Origin: Acidobacteriota bacterium
Lineage (GTDB): Bacteria > Acidobacteriota > Terriglobia > Terriglobales > Acidobacteriaceae
Direction of reading: 5' to 3'
Assembly: GCA_021792135.1 (NCBI GenBank)
Contig: JAJYVF010000010.1
Coordinates: 62,001-126,000, forward strand
Length of the DNA: 64,000 nucleotides
The notes beneath the pieces were generated by a model. It was not told the DNA's origin. It worked only from the letters and a program-made list of their open reading frames with translations, and ran no database searches. Each line of letters begins with the position of its first letter. The stretch's first letter is position 1. The position numbers and the translations under genes were made by a program. Shown here piece after piece: positions 10,128-18,980 of the stretch.

Positions 10128-10160
10128 TGCGGGGTAATACCCCGCGGGTATTACCCCGCA
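10128..10160. repeat. Perfect palindrome, 15-bp arms, 3-base loop
   Basis: Left arm TGCGGGGTAATACCC, loop CGC, right arm GGGTATTACCCCGCA. It lies 68 bases after the hslU stop and has no T-run, so it is not a standard terminator. It could be a REP-like element or a protein site. Confidence 0.75.
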
Positions 10161-10469
10161 GTTGGGGCGGGTAGCTCGTCTGCTCGCACTTGGGTGCGGG
10201 CGCGCAGGTCGTGAGGCATGGGTTGGGCGTGGCTGCGATCGGAAAACGGTACGGGTCTGGGGAGGGGCTGGCCGGACATGGCAATCCTTTCGATCCGAGG
10301 GTAATGCTGGAGTGGCGACCCGAGAGTTCGTCCCAATCCATGGAGGGAGACAACCGCGGATTCTTCGCTTATCCCCCCAACTGAAAGACGTTTGGGGTCC
10401 GTGCGCTCCGAATGACAGGCGCGCGGCGATGTCAGGAACTTCCAGGACGCCAGGCCAGAGCTGATGTGG

Positions 10470-10500
10470 AAAAGGCCGCTGAGGCGGCCTTTTCATTTTT
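10470..10500 (+). terminator. Rho-independent terminator-like hairpin
   Basis: Stem AAAAGGCCGC / GCGGCCTTTT with loop TGAG, followed by CATTTTT. The A-run on the left also makes it usable in the other direction. It lies 410 bases after hslU, with no known gene ending right before it. Confidence 0.7.
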
Positions 10501-11019
10501 CACCCTATATATCCAGAATACCAAGCCGGGGGAATGAATCGGCCAGATTTTTTTGCGCCGGTTGGCGTGTAAGTGGCTTGTTATGAGGGCATGTTAGTTC
10601 GGATTTCGGGATGGGGTCTTGACAGTTTTTGGGCGCTAACCAGGAGGGGGCGGATTGCCGGGAACCTCGGCGAGGAGGGAGCCCGTGAAGAGGTGACTCG
10701 ATCATTTTGCTGATCGGCAGCCACCACGGGATCGGGAGTGTTGGCTCAACGCAGCCCCGTTTCCCGGGTACTTATCTCGCTTCCGTTGCGCAAGCCATTC
10801 TCGATAAGCGATTTGCCCTGACTGAGAGCGTCAGACGAGGATGCAAATTCCGTGCGCGCCTGGCCGCCGACCATGCTGGGCGGCGACTTTAGGCGGTTGC
10901 AGGCTGCCGAAAGGAATCCGTAGCCAGCCAACCCGTGGTTCGTCCTGCTGTGCCCTTCCCGGAAATCCCTCCTTGACTGCCACCGCAAAGTTGTTGTCTG
11001 ATATGTAGCAGGTCCATAT

Positions 11020-11364
11020 ATGGAGACGACTGTATCAGAAGTCGAGTGGAAGAAGGGCAGCGCCGAGCTCCTGATTCTGTCATTGGTCGAAGCTCGGCCG
11101 CGCCACGGCTACGAGATCAGCAAGCTCATTGAGCAACGCTCCGGAGGAGCCGTTCGCTTTCACGTCGCTTCGCTGTATCCGCTGCTCTACCGTCTCGAAC
11201 GACGCGGCTGGATCCAGGGGAAGTGGGTAGAAGAAAGCGGGCAGCGCCGGCGACGATATTACCGGCTCACCGCCGCCGGACGAAAAGTCCTGGCTTCACA
11301 GCGCAGTCGCTGGCAGGAATTTGTGGCTGCCATTAACCGCATCATGGAGGTCGAAGGTGCCTGA
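11020..11364 (+). CDS. PadR-family transcriptional regulator
   Basis: A protein of 114 aa with the PadR winged-helix signature: KKGSAELLILSLVEARPRHGYEIS, FHVASLYPLLYRLERRGWIQG and RRRRYYRLTAAGRKVL. In Acidobacteriota such regulators commonly precede permeases of the duplicated orphan type, as here; its stop overlaps the permease GTG by 8 bases. A near-dyad (TGATATGTA then CATATATG at 10999-11018) just before the ATG could be its own operator, since PadR proteins bind ATGT/ACAT-type repeats. The ligand is unknown. Confidence 0.88.
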   Translation: METTVSEVEWKKGSAELLILSLVEARPRHGYEISKLIEQRSGGAVRFHVASLYPLLYRLERRGWIQGKWVEESGQRRRRYYRLTAAGRKVLASQRSRWQEFVAAINRIMEVEGA

Positions 11365-14095
11365 CTGGAAGCCGGAGATTCTTCGCAGGCTCGCTCCGCT
11401 GAGACTTGCCCCCATGCGCGAGGCGGAAATTGCCGAGGAGGTTGCGCAACATCTGGAAGACCGATATCGGGAACTGCTCTCGGCGGGCGAGACTGATGAC
11501 TCGGCCTATCGTATATCTCTGTGCGAACTGGAAGGCGAGGACTTTCTCGCTCGGGGCCTCAGGCCCGTCGAGAGAGAACTCTATCGAGAACCGCTCCCGC
11601 CGGGAAAGCGAAGCCGGAATGTCTTTGAGAATATCCTTCGCGATTTTCACTATGCGCTTCGCACGCTGGGGAAGTCGCCCGGCTTCACCATGGTTGCGGT
11701 CTTCACTCTCGCTCTCGGAATCGGCGTCAATTCTGCGGTTTTCAGCATTTTCAACTGGGCCGCGCTGCATATGCCGGCGGTCTTAAAGCCGAACCAACTT
11801 GCAACGCTTGCCGCTCAGGACATTGGCGGCGGCTGGGACAATGGTTTTTCCTATCCCGATCTGGTGGCCATACGCAACCAGTCTGCTGCTGCATTTTCCG
11901 ACGTTGCCGGCGCCATCATCTTCACGCAGGACGGCTTGAGTGCCGATGGGAACAGCACGCCAGTCTGGACCAATTACGTTACCGGCAATTTCTTTCAAAC
12001 CATGGGTGTGAAGCCGGCGCTGGGAAATCTGATCGAGCCGGTGGAAGGAAAGACCGTCGATGACGAGCCGGTGCTGGTGCTCGGCTATGCCTTCTGGAAA
12101 TCGCGTTTTGGAGGCGCGACGAACGTAATCGGGAAGAGTGTTCTGATCAACGGGCAGCCGGTCACGATCATCGGCGTGGCGCCGAAGGGTTTTCACGGTG
12201 TCACATCTCTGATCGAGACGCAGGGCTACTTGCCGCTCGGTCTGGCCGCTGTTACTTGCGATGCAGCCAAAGGCTTTCTCGCAGATCGGAAGGCGTCCCT
12301 CCTCACAATCGTCACACGATTAAAACCGGACGTGTCTCTCGCTTCGTCGCAACCCATGTTGCACGCAATCGGACTGAACCTGGCAGCGCACGATTCCACA
12401 ACGGATACCTGGAGGACGCTCAGAGCCCTCGCTTACGGGCCCATGAGTCCGGCCAGCAACCCGCAAGACGACACGGTGGTGGGGATCGTCGGGGCGCTAT
12501 TCCTGACGCTCGCGGGCCTGGTGCTCATCCTCGCATGCCTGAACGTGGCCACTGTTTTGCTGGCGCGGGCCTCAGAGCGGCAACACGAAATGGCGGTCCG
12601 CGCCGCAGTCGGCGGAGCACGTCATCGGCTGATCCATCAGTTGCTGACGGAGAGCTTTGTTCTCTCCCTGGGCGGGTGTGCGGGCGGAATTGCGCTCGGG
12701 CTCGCAACCAGCCGGTATCTTGGTTCGATCAATGTCCATATGGCCGTTCCTCTTGTGCTGGATTTTCAATTTGACTGGCGCGTCTTAGCCTACGCATTTG
12801 GCGCGGCCGTGTTGACGACGGCCCTTGTGGGAATCGCACCCGCCCTGCGCGCGACGCGAGGCGGACTGAATCATCTTCTCCGCGAGAGCGTCCGCACTGA
12901 AACTCCCCGAACGCTGCGGTCGCGCAGCGCTCTTGTCGTGGCACAGGTTGCCGGCTCCCTGATGCTGCTGATCGTCGCCGGCCTTTTTATGCGAAGTCTG
13001 CGCAACGTTGAGCACGCAAATCTGGGGTTCGATCCGCATAACGTGCTCAATTTCGACGTCGATCCCCACCAGGCGGGATACAGCAAAGCGCAGTCCTGGG
13101 AGTTTCTGCAGAAGGTTGTGGAGCGCGTGCGTGCTTTGCCGGGTGTTGATAAGGCCAGCTTTGCTGAAACGGTTCCGATGGGTGGCGTCCATCATGGCAC
13201 CAACCTGAAGATCGCTGGCTACTCGCGGCCTCGCGGGCAAGGCCCGTATGCCGGCTATAACTCGGTTTCATCACAGTATTTCGAGACCATGCGCGTTCGT
13301 ATTTTGCGTGGGCGTGGATTTCTGGACTCGGACAGCCAAACAACCCAGCGTGTTGCAGTGATTAATGAAGCGATGGCACAGGAGTACTGGCCCAACGAGA
13401 ATCCGGTTGGCAGGCGATTCAGCATGGCCAGCGATCCCAAAGATCCGGTCAAGATCATTGGCGAGGTGGAAAACAGCAGAGTCCAACACCTCACGGGGGC
13501 AATTGAGCCGTTCATGTATTTATCGCTTGCCCAGTCATACCACTACCGGGAACCGGTCACCCTGCAGCTGCGAACGAGCCTGCCGCTCGCTGCGATGAAC
13601 CACGAGGTAGCAGCTGCCGTTCATTCGCTCGCTCCCACGATGCCGATCTTCGACGTTCAGACCATGACAACGGCGCTCGATACCACAAACGGATTGTTGT
13701 TTTTCCAGATGGGTGCGGAACTGGCCGGCTGCCTCGGCCTTCTGGGGCTTGTGCTGGCAACGGTGGGTTCTTATGGCGTTGTGTCCTATAGTGCCAGCCA
13801 GAGAACGCGAGAGATCGGCATTCGTATGGCGCTGGGCGCAAAAGAGGGAGATGTCCTGCGTCTGATGCTGCGCCAGGCATCCCTGGTCGTCGGGGCTGGA
13901 ATCGCGGTGGGTATCCTGGGAGCAGCCGCGGTTGCCCATCTTGCGTCACACTTCCTGTCCGGAGTCTCGGCACTGGATCCGATTACGTACCTTGTTGCCT
14001 CGGTCCTGCTCGCTGGGATTGCGCTGCTCGCCTGCTATGTCCCTGCCCGGCGTGCCACGCGGGTCGATCCAATGGTCGCGCTGAGATACGAGTAG
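11357..14095 (+). CDS. ADOP-type ABC transporter permease (MacB/FtsX repeats)
   Basis: A protein of 912 aa. The N-terminal cytoplasmic ADOP segment (PMREAEIAEEVAQHLEDRYREL, residues about 20-45) precedes a first transmembrane helix (MVAVFTLALGIGVNSAVF). Two copies of the MacB periplasmic core plus FtsX domain follow, each FtsX with transmembrane helices (LFLTLAGLVLILACLNVATVL, and near the end ELAGCLGLLGLVLATVGSYG). REIGIRMALGA and PARRATRVDPMVALRYE are the usual FtsX C-terminal motifs. No ATPase gene is adjacent, hence orphan; the substrate is unknown, with export of drugs, lipids or peptides the family expectation. I chose GTG 11357, which has GGAGG 6 bases upstream and overlaps padR, rather than an upstream frame extension to 11321. 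Confidence 0.9.
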   Translation: MPDWKPEILRRLAPLRLAPMREAEIAEEVAQHLEDRYRELLSAGETDDSAYRISLCELEGEDFLARGLRPVERELYREPLPPGKRSRNVFENILRDFHYALRTLGKSPGFTMVAVFTLALGIGVNSAVFSIFNWAALHMPAVLKPNQLATLAAQDIGGGWDNGFSYPDLVAIRNQSAAAFSDVAGAIIFTQDGLSADGNSTPVWTNYVTGNFFQTMGVKPALGNLIEPVEGKTVDDEPVLVLGYAFWKSRFGGATNVIGKSVLINGQPVTIIGVAPKGFHGVTSLIETQGYLPLGLAAVTCDAAKGFLADRKASLLTIVTRLKPDVSLASSQPMLHAIGLNLAAHDSTTDTWRTLRALAYGPMSPASNPQDDTVVGIVGALFLTLAGLVLILACLNVATVLLARASERQHEMAVRAAVGGARHRLIHQLLTESFVLSLGGCAGGIALGLATSRYLGSINVHMAVPLVLDFQFDWRVLAYAFGAAVLTTALVGIAPALRATRGGLNHLLRESVRTETPRTLRSRSALVVAQVAGSLMLLIVAGLFMRSLRNVEHANLGFDPHNVLNFDVDPHQAGYSKAQSWEFLQKVVERVRALPGVDKASFAETVPMGGVHHGTNLKIAGYSRPRGQGPYAGYNSVSSQYFETMRVRILRGRGFLDSDSQTTQRVAVINEAMAQEYWPNENPVGRRFSMASDPKDPVKIIGEVENSRVQHLTGAIEPFMYLSLAQSYHYREPVTLQLRTSLPLAAMNHEVAAAVHSLAPTMPIFDVQTMTTALDTTNGLLFFQMGAELAGCLGLLGLVLATVGSYGVVSYSASQRTREIGIRMALGAKEGDVLRLMLRQASLVVGAGIAVGILGAAAVAHLASHFLSGVSALDPITYLVASVLLAGIALLACYVPARRATRVDPMVALRYE

Positions 14096-14417
14096 GGATT
14101 CTGCGACCCGGAAAAGTGACACGGGCGTGGTCAGTTGATGCCAAATCGCCAATGCGCTCACCGACAGCACAAAGGGAACGCTAAGCCGGCAAGTGCCGAG
14201 CGATGCGCGCGGTTGAGGGGTTGTCAGGAGGGATTGTCCGGAGTTGGTCAGGGTGGTGGCGGGCCAGGGTGGTGGCGGAAAAGCTGACGCGCTGTCGGAG
14301 GTTGAAAGAGCGCAGGGGTTCTTTCCCTTCGCTGCGCTCCGGGGTCAGGATGACGCCGATGGGGGGATGTGTCGCAACGCAGGGGTATGCGATCCGCATT
14401 AGACTCAAATCGAGCCG
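14096..14417 (+). other. 322-bp intergenic stretch, no gene seen
   Basis: No supported frame. The segment around 14315-14355 (CTTCGCTGCGCTCCGGGGTC then AGGATGACG) is phrase-like and partly similar to sequence near 10395-10415, suggesting a dispersed acidobacterial repeat rather than unique sequence. Confidence 0.4.
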
Positions 14418-15470
14418 ATGCCCACCACCCTCCGTTCCTACTCGAAGATCAACCTTGGCCTGGCCATTGGCCCGCCTCGCCCGGATGGCTTCCACGCGCT
14501 GACCACCTGCTACCAGACGCTCGAAGCCCACGACCGGGTGACGGTCGAGGCCGTGCCGGGGGGGGAAACCGCTCTTCGCATCACCTGTACCGACGGGCGC
14601 GTCCCCTGCGACCCGGCCAACACCGCCTGGAAGATCACCGAGCACGCGCTCGCCGCCTGGGGGATCAGCGCCGACGTCCACATCCACATTGAGAAGCGCC
14701 TGCCGATCCAGGGTGGACTGGGGGCCGGCTCGGCCAATGCCGCCGCGGCGCTGCTGGCCCTCGAATCCGAGCTTGCCCGCCACGGCATCGGCGCGCTGCC
14801 CGGTCCGGAGAAGCTCCGCATCGCCGCCGAGGTCGGCTCCGACGTTCCCCTCTTCCTCATCGGCGGCGCCATTCTCGGGCTGGGCCGCGGCGAGCAGGTT
14901 TATCCGCTCCCCGATCTGCCCCCGACCCAGTGCGTTCTGGCACTGCCGGAGATCGGCGTCTCCACTCCGCAGGCTTTTCGCGACTGGGACGCGCTCCATC
15001 CCGCCACGCCGGAATTGACCCCGCCTGATCCGTCCGATAAACTACTCACGTTGAGTCGAGCTCTCGCCTCGGCCTTTTGTCCGGGGTCCCCGGCGGGTTC
15101 GCCCGCCGGGGGGAGCGCGCACTCCTCCGGTGTCTCCGCCATGGGCGAAGACCTGGCCGGGAAGGCAGATCATCCGCTTCTCGCGCTTGTCCGAACCGGG
15201 ATCGAAAACGGCTTCGAGGAAGTCGTTTTCCGGCAGCATCCCACTCTCGGAACAATCAGGCGCATACTTGCGGACTCCGCCAGCCCTCAGGAGGCGGCCA
15301 TTTATGCCGCGCTTTCCGGCTCCGGATCGGCGCTTTTCGGGCTGTACGGAACCGAGGCGGCGGCCAGGGCGGCAGAGGCGCGGCTCAGCGCGTCAGGAAT
15401 CCGGTCACTGCGGACAGAAACGCTGCCGCGGGATCGCTACTGGCGGGGGATGGGGGAAGAGGGCGACTGA
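14418..15470 (+). CDS. ispE: 4-diphosphocytidyl-2-C-methyl-D-erythritol kinase
   Basis: A GHMP-family kinase of 350 aa that phosphorylates CDP-methylerythritol in the MEP isoprenoid pathway. It starts TLRSYSKINLGLAIGPPRPDG; the ATP loop is PIQGGLGAGSANAAAALLAL (about residues 95-114); SDVPLFLIGGAILGLGRGE and AIYAALSGSGSALFGLYG are the remaining family motifs. It is about 60 residues longer than typical IspE (about 285-300). Much of the excess is a low-complexity insert (GSPAGSPAGGSAHSSG, about residues 222-240), whose DNA is a near-perfect hairpin (15088-15111). The insert lies between conserved blocks, so the enzyme is probably still functional. Confidence 0.93.
   Translation: MPTTLRSYSKINLGLAIGPPRPDGFHALTTCYQTLEAHDRVTVEAVPGGETALRITCTDGRVPCDPANTAWKITEHALAAWGISADVHIHIEKRLPIQGGLGAGSANAAAALLALESELARHGIGALPGPEKLRIAAEVGSDVPLFLIGGAILGLGRGEQVYPLPDLPPTQCVLALPEIGVSTPQAFRDWDALHPATPELTPPDPSDKLLTLSRALASAFCPGSPAGSPAGGSAHSSGVSAMGEDLAGKADHPLLALVRTGIENGFEEVVFRQHPTLGTIRRILADSASPQEAAIYAALSGSGSALFGLYGTEAAARAAEARLSASGIRSLRTETLPRDRYWRGMGEEGD
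15088..15111. repeat. Perfect 10-bp hairpin with TTCG loop, inside ispE
   Basis: CCCCGGCGGG, TTCG, CCCGCCGGGG. A TTCG tetraloop on a perfect GC stem is extremely stable as RNA. It encodes the Gly/Ser/Pro/Ala insert that is not part of the IspE family, so it looks like a palindromic element that landed in frame. Confidence 0.8.
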
Positions 15471-15517
15471 GAGCCGGGTGGTCCAGCGGCTACCAGCGGC
15501 CGGAAGGGTTAAGTTGC

Positions 15518-15591
15518 TGGGCGATCGACTAATGGTAGGTCAAGTGCCTTTGGAGCACTTTGTCCAGGTTCGAATCCTGGTCGCCCAGCCA
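15518..15591 (+). tRNA. tRNA-Gln (anticodon TTG)
   Basis: Acceptor stem TGGGCGA / TCGCCCA with discriminator G and encoded CCA. The anticodon stem AGTGC / GCACT encloses CTTTGGA, giving anticodon TTG. The T arm is CCAGG TTCGAAT CCTGG. First base T paired with A72 is the usual glutamine tRNA feature. Genomically encoded CCA ends at 15591. Confidence 0.93.
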
Positions 15592-15671
15592 GGAGCGGAG
15601 CAGAACCCAGGCCCGGCGGAAACTTCGCCGCAACATCACGTGATACCAGGCAAACCAGCCAGGAGGATCCT

Positions 15672-16739
15672 GTGAAGATGGACACGATGGACGCAGTCGC
15701 AGCCGACGCGGCAACAACCGCGGCGGCCGCGGTGGACGGCAACGCAGCCAGAGCGAAACCGCAGGCGCGGCGTTCGCGGGTATCGAATGAGGACAGGCGA
15801 TTCAAGATCTTCTCCGGCACGGCCAATCGCGATCTCGCGGAGGCCATCTGCCGCCACATCGGCGTCACTCTCGGGGAAACCCGCATGCAGCGCTTCGCCG
15901 ACGGCGAGGTCTACTTCCAGCTGCTCGAAAATGTCCGCGGCGCCGACGTCTTCGTCGTTCAGCCCACCTGCTATCCCGTCGATCAGCACCTGGTGGAGCT
16001 GCTGATCATGATCGACGCCCTGAAGCGCGCTTCCGCCGGACGGATCACGGTCGTCGTTCCTTATTACGGATACGCCCGCCAGGACCGCAAGGACCGTCCC
16101 CGCGTCGCCATCTCCTCCAAGCTGGTGGCCGATCTCATCACCACCGCCGGGGCCAACCGCGCGCTCTTCATGGACCTGCACGCGGCGCAGATTCAGGGCT
16201 TCTTCAACATTCCCGTCGACCATTTCTTCGCCAGCCCGGTGATGGTCAGCTACATCCGCGATCTGAATCTCCCCGACGTCACGGTCGTTTCACCCGACGC
16301 CGGCGGCGTGGAGCGGGCCCGCGTTATTGCGACCAAGCTCAGCGTCCCGATGGCCATCGTGGACAAGCGCCGCACCGACATCAACGTGACCGAAGTGATG
16401 CACGTCATCGGCGAGGTTAAGGGCCGCACCTGCCTGATCGTGGACGACATCATCGACACGGCCGGCACCCTGGTCAAGACCGTCGATGCGCTGCTCGAGC
16501 AGGGCGCCACCCGCGTTTATGCCTGTGCCTCGCATGCGGTTCTCTCCGGGGAAGCAATCCAGCGCATTGCCAGCTCGCGCCTCGAACAGGTTGTCGTGAC
16601 CGATTCCATTCCGCTGCGCGACAGGACGCGCCCGCTGATCGAATCGGGCAAGCTCAAAGTGCTTTCGGTGGCGGGCCTGCTGGGCGCCGCCATCCTGAGT
16701 ATTCACATGGAAACCAGCGTCAGCACGCTGTTCAACTGA
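15672..16739 (+). CDS. prs: Ribose-phosphate pyrophosphokinase
   Basis: A 355-aa PRPP synthetase, which makes 5-phosphoribosyl diphosphate from ribose 5-phosphate and ATP. Family motifs: FSGTANRDLAEAICRHIGV, RFADGEVYFQLLENVRGADV, VVPYYGYARQDRKDRPRVAI (the flexible ATP loop), DLHAAQIQGFFNIPVDH, VSPDAGGVERARVIA, and the PRPP-binding loop CLIVDDIIDTAGTLVKTVDA. AGGAGG is 5 bases upstream of a GTG at 15672; an ATG two codons on is an alternative. The first about 38 residues (Ala/Thr rich) extend beyond the usual start. It heads the classic order prs-rplY-pth-rpsF-rpsR-rplI. Confidence 0.95.
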   Translation: MKMDTMDAVAADAATTAAAAVDGNAARAKPQARRSRVSNEDRRFKIFSGTANRDLAEAICRHIGVTLGETRMQRFADGEVYFQLLENVRGADVFVVQPTCYPVDQHLVELLIMIDALKRASAGRITVVVPYYGYARQDRKDRPRVAISSKLVADLITTAGANRALFMDLHAAQIQGFFNIPVDHFFASPVMVSYIRDLNLPDVTVVSPDAGGVERARVIATKLSVPMAIVDKRRTDINVTEVMHVIGEVKGRTCLIVDDIIDTAGTLVKTVDALLEQGATRVYACASHAVLSGEAIQRIASSRLEQVVVTDSIPLRDRTRPLIESGKLKVLSVAGLLGAAILSIHMETSVSTLFN

Positions 16740-16929
16740 TGTGCAGCTTTCAGCTACTGGCTTTTGGTGGTTAGCTGGCTAAGTTGCAAAACGATAATTG
16801 GCGGCGATCGAAAAGGTCGCCGTACAGAAGGGAGTGGATGAGGCGGGCCAGGGGATAGCAGAGGCTGTCTGGTGTTGACGATTGCCTGTTCCCGGTTCCC
16901 CGCCTTTCCGTGCCCGAAGGGAAAAGACC

Positions 16930-17631
16930 ATGATCACCCAGGAAGTCGTCAGTGCCGTGCCCCGCGAGGGCAAGTTCAACAAGAATGCAGCCCGCCGCGT
17001 CCGGGCGAAGGGCAGCATCCCGGCCGTCGTCTACGGCGCGGCCGAGCCGGCCGTCGCTCTGGAAGTCGACCCCAAGCAGATCCAGCGCATTCTGCACTCG
17101 GAGACCGGACACAACACCATCTTCGACCTCGACGTCTCCGGCGCCAAGAACAAGGTGATGATCGTCGACTGGCAGTACGAGCCGATCAAGGGCAAGCTCA
17201 TCCATATCGACTTCAAGCGGATCGCTCTTGACAAGCCGATCCGTGTCGAGGTGCCGATCCAGATCACCGGCACGGCCGTGGGCGTCAAGACCCAGGGCGG
17301 CATTCTCGACCTGACGCTGCGCGAAGTGGAGATCGAGTGTCTGCCCGGGGACATTCCCAGCCACATCGATGTGGATGTGTCGAACCTTGCCTTCGGTATG
17401 GTGCTGCGGGTTTCGGATCTGCCCCACGCCGGCAGCCTGCGCTTCCTCACGCCCGAGGACACGCCGGTCGCGCATATCACGGCGATCAAGGAAGAGGCGG
17501 CTCCGGCAGCCGAGGCCGAAGCGGCCGCCGCTGCCGCGGGTCCTGCCGAGCCGGAAGTGGTGAAGAAGGGCAAGCAGGAAACCGCCGAAGCCGCTGCCGG
17601 GGGCGGAGCCGAAAAGGGCGGAAAGAAGTAG
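16930..17631 (+). CDS. rplY: 50S ribosomal protein L25/general stress protein Ctc
   Basis: A protein of 233 aa of the long L25/TL5/Ctc type. The N-terminal 5S rRNA-binding domain contains GKFNKNAARRVRAKGSIPAV; the C-terminal beta domain contains ITGTAVGVKTQGGILDLTLR and IEIECLPGDIPSHIDVDVS-type sequence. An Ala/Glu/Lys-rich tail follows (about residues 190-233). Start ATG 16930 is preceded by a GGAAAAG element; the frame is open further upstream but the family begins at MITQEVVSAVPREGK. pth follows. Confidence 0.93.
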   Translation: MITQEVVSAVPREGKFNKNAARRVRAKGSIPAVVYGAAEPAVALEVDPKQIQRILHSETGHNTIFDLDVSGAKNKVMIVDWQYEPIKGKLIHIDFKRIALDKPIRVEVPIQITGTAVGVKTQGGILDLTLREVEIECLPGDIPSHIDVDVSNLAFGMVLRVSDLPHAGSLRFLTPEDTPVAHITAIKEEAAPAAEAEAAAAAAGPAEPEVVKKGKQETAEAAAGGGAEKGGKK

Positions 17632-17644
17632 GTGGCAGACAACC

Positions 17645-17678
17645 GCGGTCCCCGGCAAGCCGGCTTGGCGGGGACCGC
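17645..17678. repeat. Long inverted repeat between rplY and pth
   Basis: Arms GCGGTCCCCGGCAAGC and GCTTGGCGGGGACCGC, 16 bp with one mismatch, separated by CG. It begins 13 bases after the rplY stop. It could be a read-through attenuator or a REP-like element; there is no T-run. Confidence 0.75.
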
Positions 17679-17697
17679 GCAGGAAGGGAAGTCGAGT

Positions 17698-18339
17698 TTG
17701 CCGGGGTGGTCAGGCGGTGTGTTGCTGGTGGTGGGCCTCGGGAACCCGGGCATCGAGTACCAGTTCACGCCGCACAACGCAGGGTTTCTGGCGATTGACC
17801 GTATCGCCGAGGAGCACAAGGTGGCAGTCGTCAACCGGCGCTGCCGCGCACTCACGGCGAAGGTTCGGATCGCCGGCAGGGAAGCGATCCTGGCCAAGCC
17901 GGAAACCTTCATGAACCTGAGCGGGCTTTCGGTCGGGGCGCTCGTAGACGAGTTCGAGGAGGAGGATTCCGGCGAGGGTCCGATCCGCAACCTGCTCGTG
18001 CTGTACGACGAACTGGATTTACCGCTGGGGCGGCTGCGAGTACGCGAGCGCGGCAGCCCGGCGGGGCACAACGGGGCGCGTTCCATCTCCGGGGCTCTGG
18101 GCACGGACGAATGGGCTCGCATCCGGATCGGAGTTGGAGCGGAGCCGGGCGTCAGGCAGGAAGCTTTCCGGCGCGGCCGGGATTACCTGCTGACGCCGAT
18201 GAGCAAGCGGGACCTGGCGGCCATCGATCCGGTGCTGGACCGGGTGGCACGCGCGGTGGAGATGGTGGCGGCGAAGGGTGTCCACGCTGCCATGAACGAA
18301 TTCAACCGCCGGGAGGAACCAGGCCCTGCGGAGACGTAA
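17698..18339 (+). CDS. pth: Peptidyl-tRNA hydrolase
   Basis: Releases peptidyl groups from stalled tRNA. Motifs: LLVVGLGNPGIEYQFTPHNA (with the catalytic His in PHNAGF), KPETFMNLSG, LVLYDELDLPLGRLRVRERG and SPAGHNGARSISGALG. I chose TTG 17698 (213 aa), which follows GGAAGGGAAG; the frame also opens at GTG 17632 directly after the rplY stop. That longer version would encode the 16-bp hairpin at 17645-17678 as protein, and the family normally starts only a few residues before the GLGNPG motif. Either start leaves the enzyme complete. Confidence 0.93.
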   Translation: MPGWSGGVLLVVGLGNPGIEYQFTPHNAGFLAIDRIAEEHKVAVVNRRCRALTAKVRIAGREAILAKPETFMNLSGLSVGALVDEFEEEDSGEGPIRNLLVLYDELDLPLGRLRVRERGSPAGHNGARSISGALGTDEWARIRIGVGAEPGVRQEAFRRGRDYLLTPMSKRDLAAIDPVLDRVARAVEMVAAKGVHAAMNEFNRREEPGPAET

Positions 18340-18486
18340 GGGAGCAGAGGTTTTGCAGCAGGGCAGGGCTATAGCCGTGCCGTGGCAGGAAGCAGCGCGA
18401 AGGGGCTTCAGCCCCGGAGAAGAAGCAAGCGGGAAGCGAAATTTTTTGCCGGGCCTCAGGGTCCGGAGGGAAAAGAGAAACTAACG

Positions 18487-18909
18487 ATGCAGCGTTTCTA
18501 CGAAGTAATGTTTATCGTCCGCCCCGACGTGGCCGACGAAGAGCTCGACAAGCTGATCGCCGGTCTCGAACAGACGGTGACCGGCGGCGGCGGCAGGGTT
18601 CGCTCCACGGAGAAGCTGGGGCGCCGCAAGCTGGCGTATCTGGTGCGCAAGTTCTCCGAGGGCAACTACGTTCTGCTCACCATCGATGCCGACGGTCCCC
18701 TCGTGGCCGAGCTGGAGCGCCGCCTGCGCGTCTCCGAACCGGTCATCAAATTCATCACCGTGCGCATGGATGAGGAAGACAAGCGCCTTGCCAAGATCAA
18801 GGCGATCCGCGCCACCCGCAAGAAGCTGAGCGCCATTCCGCCCGAGCCGGTTCCTGCTCCGGCCGAAGTTGCGCCTGCAGCGGAAGCGGCAACTCCGGCC
18901 AGCGCATAG
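18487..18909 (+). CDS. rpsF: 30S ribosomal protein S6
   Basis: A protein of 140 aa; starts MQRFYEVMFIVRPDVADEEL and contains STEKLGRRKLAYLVRKFSEG, the S6 core. The C-terminal about 40 residues are Pro/Ala/Glu rich (PPEPVPAPAEVAPAAEAATP). S6 binds S18 and the central domain of 16S rRNA, and rpsR is 71 bases downstream. The frame is open back to 18382, but the family start is at 18487. Between pth and this gene lies a small hairpin GGGGC TTCA GCCCC (about 18403-18416). Confidence 0.93.
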   Translation: MQRFYEVMFIVRPDVADEELDKLIAGLEQTVTGGGGRVRSTEKLGRRKLAYLVRKFSEGNYVLLTIDADGPLVAELERRLRVSEPVIKFITVRMDEEDKRLAKIKAIRATRKKLSAIPPEPVPAPAEVAPAAEAATPASA

Positions 18910-18980
18910 GGGCGCCGGTCAACACCTGGTTTTGAAAAATTGGCCGGCGCCGCCCGCGGCTTCCGGCTGGAGGAATGAAT

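Larger units (their letters stand above)
10061..11019 (+). other. 959-bp stretch without a convincing gene
   Basis: Between hslU and padR I see only short overlapping frames with no family resemblance or good ribosome binding site. It holds a 15-bp-arm palindrome (10128-10160), a terminator hairpin (10470-10500), a TTGACA hexamer at 10619 without a matching -10, and GC-rich text such as GTGCGCTCCGAATGAC (near 10400). The last resembles a phrase near 14330 and may be a dispersed repeat. TTGACT at 10973-10978 could be part of the padR promoter. Confidence 0.5.

Noticed and set aside
10746-10988. 80-codon minus-strand frame in the hslU-padR gap
   Set aside because: No ribosome site, no family resemblance, overlaps other equal-length frames.
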